This document shows, in pieces, positions 5,333 through 9,916 of a stretch of 9,916 nucleotides of DNA (position 1 is its first letter; each line of letters starts with the position of its first letter). A program made the translations under genes and the position numbers. This DNA is from ZC4RG20 sp035760685 (lineage in GTDB: Bacteria; Pseudomonadota; Gammaproteobacteria; Steroidobacterales; Rariloculaceae), in contig DASTSM010000437.1 in assembly GCA_035760685.1 (NCBI GenBank), positions 1-9,916 on the forward strand, read 5' to 3'. A model generated the notes under the pieces. The model did no database searches. It was not told the origin of the DNA and was given only the letters and a program-made list of their open reading frames with translations.

Positions 5333-6457
5333 TCAGTCAGTCACCTCGATCTTCAGGATTTGGCCGAGCCCGATCGGCGGAGGTCCGAAGCCGACATGAG
5401 AGACGTAAAGATTGCCGTCCGGCCCGATCGTCATGCCGGTCGGAAAGAAGAGATTGTCTGCGATGACGTCGGGGCTCTTGCCGCTCGGGTTCACGCGCAA
5501 GATGCGGCCCGTGCCGCCGGTCGGGGCCGGTGCCGCTGACGTCTCGAGAACGTACATGCGGTTGCGCTGGTCGAAGACGAGGCCGAGCACCATGTTGAAG
5601 CCCGTCGCCTTCCTGTGGATTTCGCCGCTCGGCGTCACTCGCCAGACTCTCGACGAGCCCTCGTCCTGCGGGAACTCGCCGAGGTTGGCCACGTAGAAGT
5701 TGCCGTGGTAGGCGAGGGCGGTCGGCACGACGTGCCCTTCGCTCGCGGAGATGTCGACGACCCGGCTGACCTTGCCGTCCGGCGTGATCTTGACGATCTC
5801 GCCGTGATTCGGCTCGACGGCGTAGAGATTGCCGCGCACCGCGAGCATGCTGTACCACGTCCCGTCCGGCTCGAAGTCGTCTTCCTCGATAGTCTCGACG
5901 GGGTGAGCTCTTTGATACGCGCCGAGATCGGCGACGACGTCCCAGCTGCCGTCGTCGTTCACGCGGATGACGGAGTTCGGGACTTCCGGCACGCCGTGCG
6001 AGCAGCCGGCCCCGGCGAGAATCGCGTACAGCGTGTCGTCTATGAACGCGACGTCGGCCACGCCGCTGACGAAGCTGCCGAGATCGGGACTCGTCTGGCT
6101 CGACGGCAGACCGTCGACGACGGTCGTGCGATTGCCGAAGGCGTCGATCTTGGAAATCCGCGCGCCGTCCGTGCTGCCGGCGTACGGTCCGACGGGCGGC
6201 ACGACCACGCAATCGGGGTCGTCCGGCGGCGGCGTGGTACCGCCGATGCCCCCCTCGGCCACGTACAAGTCGCCGTCGGGTCCGAACTTGAGTCCCCTCG
6301 GATTGTTGAGACCGGTGGCATAGAGGGTCACGACCGCAGTCGCCTCCGGCTGCGCCTGCGCCGCTGCCGGCGCGAGCACCGCCGCCGGAGACAGAGCCGC
6401 CGTCAGCAGGAGCGCGCCGCTCCTGAAGCTGCGGCGCCCGGGTTCTCTGATTGTCAT
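5333..6457 (-). CDS. exported ScyD/ScyE-family beta-propeller protein
   Basis: 374 residues from the preferred start. The N-terminus GRRSFRSG (7-14), a hydrophobic run to about 29 and an AQA|Q site near 35 look like a twin-arginine (Tat) signal peptide, although the Arg after Phe is not ideal. The body consists of repeated propeller blades: 'NPRGLKFGPDGDLYVAEGG' (52-70), 'VADVAFIDDTLYAIL', 'NLYAVEPNHGEIVKITPDGK', 'GLVFDQRNRMYVLE' and a closing 'PTGMTIGPDGNLYVSHVGFG'. This resembles the NHL/SMP-30-like ScyD/ScyE family, named after proteins of the cyanobacterial scytonemin cluster but widespread in other bacteria as secreted proteins of unknown role. No scytonemin genes are nearby. ATG 6457 and in-frame ATG 6472 each have their own GGGAGG; the downstream one is kept because it starts right before the signal peptide. 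It converges on the ModE-like gene. Confidence 0.82.
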   Translation of the reverse strand: MTIREPGRRSFRSGALLLTAALSPAAVLAPAAAQAQPEATAVVTLYATGLNNPRGLKFGPDGDLYVAEGGIGGTTPPPDDPDCVVVPPVGPYAGSTDGARISKIDAFGNRTTVVDGLPSSQTSPDLGSFVSGVADVAFIDDTLYAILAGAGCSHGVPEVPNSVIRVNDDGSWDVVADLGAYQRAHPVETIEEDDFEPDGTWYSMLAVRGNLYAVEPNHGEIVKITPDGKVSRVVDISASEGHVVPTALAYHGNFYVANLGEFPQDEGSSRVWRVTPSGEIHRKATGFNMVLGLVFDQRNRMYVLETSAAPAPTGGTGRILRVNPSGKSPDVIADNLFFPTGMTIGPDGNLYVSHVGFGPPPIGLGQILKIEVTD

Positions 6458-6485
6458 TGAAGTGCCTCCCATCGAAGTGCCTCCC
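6456..6485 (-). repeat. tandem 15-bp duplication of ribosome binding site plus start codon
   Basis: Two adjacent 15-base units (6456-6470 and 6471-6485) differ at one base. On the minus strand each reads GGGAGGCACTTC, then G or A, then AT, so each supplies a Shine-Dalgarno GGGAGG seven bases ahead of an ATG (6472 and 6457). Because the unit is five codons long, both ATGs are in the same frame. The ScyD/ScyE-like protein can therefore start at two sites differing by five residues. Confidence 0.9.
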
Positions 6486-6768
6486 TCGCTTGTGTCTCGA
6501 CGCGCTCGTCGCGGGCACGAGATGAATGCATACGGCGAAGCGGACTAAGTTCTCGTGACACCTCGGCCCGATTCTTTCCGAAGGCCGTGGGTGCGGTCCG
6601 GTTCGGCGCTCGTAGGAGCGGGGAGCGTGCTGCCGCGCTCGGGCAGCGGTCAAGCTGGACCGATACCTACTGCTTTCGTCCATCGGAGGGCATCCGGTCT
6701 TGCGATCCTGCGCGCGTTGCGAGTCGCGCGACGGCCGGGACCGGGAGCGTCGCAGCGTCGCGACGACC
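6486..6768. other. intergenic gap between two minus-strand genes
   Basis: This 283-base gap contains no supported gene; open frames on the plus strand lack a plausible start and product. A modest inverted repeat GCTGCC/GGCAGC (6629-6634, 6642-6647) with a seven-base loop lies about 120 bases past the stop of the 820-residue gene, without a T tract. No clear promoter for the downstream propeller gene could be picked out. Confidence 0.5.
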
Positions 6769-9231
6769 TCATCGCTGCGCGACCCGCGCGTCCGGCACGC
6801 GCCGGCACGCTCGCACGATCTCCTCCGCCTTCGGCGACTCGATCGCGCGGAAGAATTCGTCGAGGTACGCGTGTGCCTTCTCCCGCGTGCGATCGTCGAG
6901 CGCCGGAATCTCGTCGATGAGCTCCGAGATCGCGTTCCGTCTGCTCGAAAAGCGCTCGAAGAGGCCGAACCAGTCGAGGCCCGGATGGCAGAACCCTCGA
7001 TAGAGGCGTTGCGTGACCGAGTTGATCGGCAGCCCGCGCGCGGGCGCGGCGTAGGAGGCGTCGACGAGACCCGAGAAATCGAAGTCGTACGGCACGGCGG
7101 TTAGGCGCCCGTCGGCGGCGACGAAGCTCGCGACGTTATGGCCCGCAACGGCGGACCAGTCCGTGTTGCCGATCAGGTATTGAAAGAGCTCGAACGCCGC
7201 GAGCTCGCGCGCGTCGGCCGCGCTCGGAGAGAACTCGCCCTCCGCCTGCAACATCGAGCCGCGCCTCTTCGCGAGCGAATCGAAGTGCTCCGTGAAGAAG
7301 GCGTAACGCACCACCTCGCGGCCCCGGCGCGCCGTGTCCCGATAGGTGATGCGCACGAGCCGAACCCGAAGGCTGTCGTCGGTGATCAGGTTGTAGATGC
7401 GATAGGCGAGATACTCTTTGAGCACATACTGCTCGTAGGTGCCGTCGTTGCGGCAATGCGTCGTGAGCGGCAGCATCTTTTGGCCCTCGAAAGGCGTGCG
7501 GGGCGCTCCGTCCGGAAAGAACACGAACAGCGGCGGCACCGTGCAATTGCCCGACTCGTTCCGCCAAATGCCGCGCACGCGCAGGCGAACGTCGATGCGC
7601 CGCTCGGCGCCGCGTCCGTCGCGCACGACGAGCGCGGCCGGCGCATCTGCGCAGCTCGAGCGCTCCGTGCGGCGGCAGAGCGCCTTCGAGCTCATGACGA
7701 GGTCGACCGCGAGCGGCTCGTCTGCGGCGAAGAGCGGGGCGGCCGCGACTTCCGCGGAAGCTTCCACGGGCGCCGAGAGCGCGCCGACGGCGAGCACGGC
7801 TGCCGCCACGCCGATCGCCGTCCGCCGACGATTGATCCTGACCGGGCGCGGCGCAGCTCGGCGCGCCGGATAGCGCTTCGCGATCTGCACGGTCAAGACG
7901 ATCCAAAACAGCGCGAGGACCATGTTCACGGCGGCGAATTCACGAAAGCCGAAGCCGAACCAGTGCAGCCCCGCGTAAATCCAGCCCGCCTGCACGAGAT
8001 CTCCGAGGCGCCAGAAGAAGGTGTCGACCGCGGTCTTGCCCTCGTATTGATGGCGTGCCGGCAGCGGCAAGAAGAGGGCGTGCCGAGCGGTGTTCATGAT
8101 CGAGTAGTTCGTGCTGTTCTCGAGAACCTTGACCGCCCGGATGATGCCGAAGACCGGCAGGAACACGACGAGGCCGTAGCCGACGAGAGCGACGATCGGG
8201 AGGATCAGACTGGCTCCCGGGACCCCGATCCGGCGAAAGAGCCGAGCGACCAAGAACAGCTGCAGCAGCATGCCGAGCGCGTTGACGGCCATGTAGTAGT
8301 CGCCGTAGAAGGACGCGATGAGGTTTGCTTTGTCGAGTCCCGGATCGAGCGCCGCTTGCCGGTCGGCCTCGCGAAGCACGAGGTCGGTCAATATGTACTC
8401 GCCCGTCGTGTTCACGCAGTTGAGCACCACCGCGAGCAGCGCGAGCAGCAGCAGGTAGCGGTCGCCGAGCACGAGCGTGAATCCGCCGAACGGATTCATC
8501 GAACGATCGCCGGCGGCCGCCGCCGTCTGCTCCGGCTTGCTCGACTGCGGCGGCACGGATCGCGCGCTGCGCTCGACGAGCGGCAGCGTGGCCGCGAGCA
8601 AAACGACGGCCACGAGGATCAAGTTCCACGGGCCGAGGAGCGGAAAGAGCGCGGCCGTGAGTCGAGGCCCGACGAGCGCGCCCAGCGCGGCGCCCGTCAT
8701 GATCAACGGAAACAGGCGCTGGCCCGCCTCGACGCTGAACGTATGCGCGGCGTGCGCCCATAGCTGGGCGAGAATCGTGACGCCGAATACGCCGACCCAA
8801 ACGTAATAGGCGAACCCGACGTCGATGCCGCCGCGGCCGAGCAGATAGAAGAGGCCGAGGTTCGACATGAAGAAGACGGTGATGCGGCGGATCAAGAGGT
8901 GCGGCGCCGTTCGCTTGAACGCCGCCGCGTAGAGCGGGAGGCCGACGAGCAGGACGCCGGCGATCGCGCCGCACGCGTAGCTCTTCAGCGCCGCCGATCC
9001 GCCGGCGAGCAGCAGCGGCTCCCGTACGGTCTTCAACACGTAGTAGCACACGAGCAGCACGAGGGCGTAGGTCGAGAAGAGCAGCGCGCTTCGCCCTTCG
9101 CCGGGACGCACGGTCGTGAACAGGGCGAGAACGCGCTCAAAAGCGGAATGCTCCTCGTCACGGCGCGCTGCGGCTCCGCCGGCCGTCTCCGCCGCCACGC
9201 AATCGAAGCCGTGCGTCGTCTTTGCGTTCAT
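6769..9231 (-). CDS. fusion of Tlc/NTT-type nucleotide transporter with C-terminal CotH-kinase-like domain
   Basis: 820 residues with no break. Residues 45-452 form a polytopic membrane domain of about 11-12 helices with the look of the ATP/ADP translocase (Tlc, Npt1/Npt2) family: 'YYVLKTVREPLLLAGGSAAL' (63-82), 'AQLWAHAAHTFSVEAGQRLF' (155-174), 'KVLENSTNYSIMNTARHALF' (368-387) and 'KTAVDTFFWRLGD' (399-411). A basic stretch (457-470) and another hydrophobic helix (about 471-488) then lead to residues 505-820. These resemble CotH-type kinases: 'RVRGIWRNES' (551-560), 'YVLKEYLAYRIYNLI' (602-616), 'GNTDWSAVAGHN' (688-699) and 'VPYDFDFSG' (713-721). Six cysteines lie in this part, suiting an oxidising periplasm. 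The ATG has GAGGGGAG (9238-9245) six bases upstream. Transported and phosphorylated substrates are unknown. Each half is recognisable; the joint function is inference. Confidence 0.8.
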   Translation of the reverse strand: MNAKTTHGFDCVAAETAGGAAARRDEEHSAFERVLALFTTVRPGEGRSALLFSTYALVLLVCYYVLKTVREPLLLAGGSAALKSYACGAIAGVLLVGLPLYAAAFKRTAPHLLIRRITVFFMSNLGLFYLLGRGGIDVGFAYYVWVGVFGVTILAQLWAHAAHTFSVEAGQRLFPLIMTGAALGALVGPRLTAALFPLLGPWNLILVAVVLLAATLPLVERSARSVPPQSSKPEQTAAAAGDRSMNPFGGFTLVLGDRYLLLLALLAVVLNCVNTTGEYILTDLVLREADRQAALDPGLDKANLIASFYGDYYMAVNALGMLLQLFLVARLFRRIGVPGASLILPIVALVGYGLVVFLPVFGIIRAVKVLENSTNYSIMNTARHALFLPLPARHQYEGKTAVDTFFWRLGDLVQAGWIYAGLHWFGFGFREFAAVNMVLALFWIVLTVQIAKRYPARRAAPRPVRINRRRTAIGVAAAVLAVGALSAPVEASAEVAAAPLFAADEPLAVDLVMSSKALCRRTERSSCADAPAALVVRDGRGAERRIDVRLRVRGIWRNESGNCTVPPLFVFFPDGAPRTPFEGQKMLPLTTHCRNDGTYEQYVLKEYLAYRIYNLITDDSLRVRLVRITYRDTARRGREVVRYAFFTEHFDSLAKRRGSMLQAEGEFSPSAADARELAAFELFQYLIGNTDWSAVAGHNVASFVAADGRLTAVPYDFDFSGLVDASYAAPARGLPINSVTQRLYRGFCHPGLDWFGLFERFSSRRNAISELIDEIPALDDRTREKAHAYLDEFFRAIESPKAEEIVRACRRVPDARVAQR

Positions 9232-9340
9232 CGTCTGCTCCCCTCGCGTTCTCGTGTTTCGTCGCCGTGCCGCTGCCGGGCGGGATCCGGGCCGCGGCGC
9301 CCGTGAGAAGAGAGTGCGCGCAAAGGCTTCTAAGCGACTG

Positions 9341-9367
9341 ATTTAAGACGCATCGTTTTCGCCGCAA
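9341..9367 (-). promoter_or_regulatory. weak candidate promoter for the transporter-CotH fusion gene
   Basis: On the minus strand TTGCGG (9362-9367) is followed after 15 bases by TTAAAT (9341-9346), within the most AT-rich patch of the divergent gap. The match is only moderate and the spacer short. It is listed because it is the best candidate seen upstream of the start at 9231. Confidence 0.25.
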
Positions 9368-9417
9368 AAGGTGCGCAAATGTTCGGAGTTCTGCGGATTC
9401 GGGAACGCGAGGGCGTG

Positions 9418-9447
9418 TTGCCGCGGGCCCCGGCTCGTCGCTAACAT
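9418..9447 (+). promoter_or_regulatory. weak candidate promoter for the winged-helix regulator
   Basis: TTGCCG (9418-9423) and TAACAT (9442-9447), 18 bases apart, each match four of six sigma70 consensus positions. This would place the transcript start near 9454, about 45 bases before the ATG at 9500. Identified by eye and weak, but correctly placed. Confidence 0.3.
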
Positions 9448-9499
9448 CGGCGTCAACATCCCTGCTCGGCGTTTGAGCGCGGCGTCAACGGGAGAGTCG

Positions 9500-9916
9500 A
9501 TGGACCAGCGACTGCGGCGCGGCTTTCGCATCGGCGTATTCGATGTCGAGCCGCTCTCCGGAATCGTCAGCGGGCCGGACGGTGCCTTGCACGTTCAACC
9601 GAAGGTCATGGACGTGCTCGTCTATCTCGCCGAGCACGCCGGCGAGCTCGTCGAGCGCGATACGCTGCTCGAGCAGGTATGGCGCCGCATCACTTCCGAA
9701 GAGGTGTTGACGCGCTGCATCAGCGAGCTGCGGCGGGCCTTGGGGGACGACCGGGGGAAGCCCCGCTACATCCAGACGGTGCCGAAGCGCGGGTACCGGC
9801 TCGTCGAGCCGGTCGTGCTCGACCGCGAGGCTGCGGAACGGGCGCCGCAGGCGCTCGATGCGGCGGCCCCTTCGGACGCGACGCCCGGCGCGGCGCCCGG
9901 CGCGGCGCCCGCCCCG
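9500..9916 (+). CDS. OmpR/CadC-type winged-helix transcriptional regulator (N-terminal part; runs off the window)
   Basis: 139 codons are present and the frame is open at the window end. Residues 8-104 form an OmpR/PhoB-type winged helix: 'GFRIGVFDVEP' strands, 'LHVQPKVMDVLVYLAEHAGE' (30-49), 'LVERDTLLEQVW' (50-61), the recognition helix 'VLTRCISELRRALGDD' (69-84) and the wing 'YIQTVPKRGYRLV' (90-102). 'YIQTVPKRGYRL' is typical of CadC-like regulators, where the winged helix is N-terminal with no receiver domain before it. Those proteins usually continue through a linker and membrane helix to a periplasmic or TPR/TolB-like sensor part. Here a Pro/Ala/Gly-rich linker begins at about residue 116. 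ATG 9500 has GGGAGAG (9490-9496) just upstream. It is divergent from the fusion gene. Confidence 0.88.
   Translation, partial: MDQRLRRGFRIGVFDVEPLSGIVSGPDGALHVQPKVMDVLVYLAEHAGELVERDTLLEQVWRRITSEEVLTRCISELRRALGDDRGKPRYIQTVPKRGYRLVEPVVLDREAAERAPQALDAAAPSDATPGAAPGAAPAP
9883..9910 (+). repeat. 12-bp tandem repeat encoding a Pro-Gly-Ala-Ala linker
   Basis: GCCCGGCGCGGC occurs at 9883-9894 and 9895-9906 and is followed by a partial third copy. It encodes PGAAPGAAPAP in the linker of the winged-helix regulator. Such in-frame repeats tend to vary in copy number between strains. The window ends within the repeat, so its full length is unknown. Confidence 0.8.

Noticed and set aside
7138..8763. 541-codon plus-strand open frame opposite the fusion gene
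   Set aside because: Composition is Arg/Glu/His-rich and unstructured, while the minus strand encodes obvious membrane helices and conserved motifs.
1..9916. CRISPR arrays, insertion sequences, integrase or attachment sites (including at the tRNA 3' end)
   Set aside because: No spaced repeats, transposase or integrase-like frames, or second copy of the tRNA 3' end were seen.

Overview
The window is a GC-rich chromosomal stretch. It most likely comes from a proteobacterium, plausibly a high-GC gammaproteobacterium. Reasons: strong G/C preference at third codon positions, Gram-negative outer-membrane and periplasmic proteins, Shine-Dalgarno-led genes, a tRNA with an encoded CCA end, and a CadC-like winged-helix regulator. 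The genus cannot be fixed from sequence alone. I see no phage, IS, plasmid or CRISPR signal; it reads as ordinary chromosome with some unusual gene architectures.

Layout. 1-133 is the 3' end of a gene that is probably a SYLF/Ysc84-type protein. 224-297 is tRNA-Cys(GCA). 298-573 holds no convincing gene. 574-5251 is a five-gene molybdate block on the plus strand: an alginate-export-type outer-membrane barrel, modA, modB, modC, and a short ModE-family DNA-binding protein without a molybdate-binding domain. Ahead of its first gene is a sigma70-like promoter whose -10 lies inside an inverted repeat closely resembling the ModE operator. 5295-5320 is a strong hairpin between convergent genes. 5333-6457 (minus) is an exported ScyD/ScyE-like beta-propeller protein. 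6769-9231 (minus) is an 820-aa fusion of an ATP/ADP-translocase-type (Tlc/NTT) membrane transporter with a C-terminal CotH-kinase-like domain. 9500 to the window end is the divergent N-terminus of an OmpR/CadC-type winged-helix regulator.

How the genes may work together. The mod block looks like a self-contained molybdate uptake unit: a possible outer-membrane channel, a periplasmic binding protein (ModA), a permease (ModB), an ATPase with a C-terminal Mop/TOBE region (ModC), and a DNA-binding protein that could close a feedback loop through the operator upstream. A porin-like barrel in this position suggests an outer-membrane route for molybdate, which is inference.

The item most likely to be new biology is the transporter-CotH fusion. 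Its N-terminal part resembles nucleotide transporters. An added basic-then-hydrophobic segment should carry the C-terminal part to the periplasm, and that part keeps the Asn-x-Asp...His-Asn and Asp-Phe-Asp signatures of CotH kinases. One polypeptide may therefore couple nucleotide movement across the inner membrane to extracytoplasmic phosphotransfer. This is a hypothesis from architecture only.
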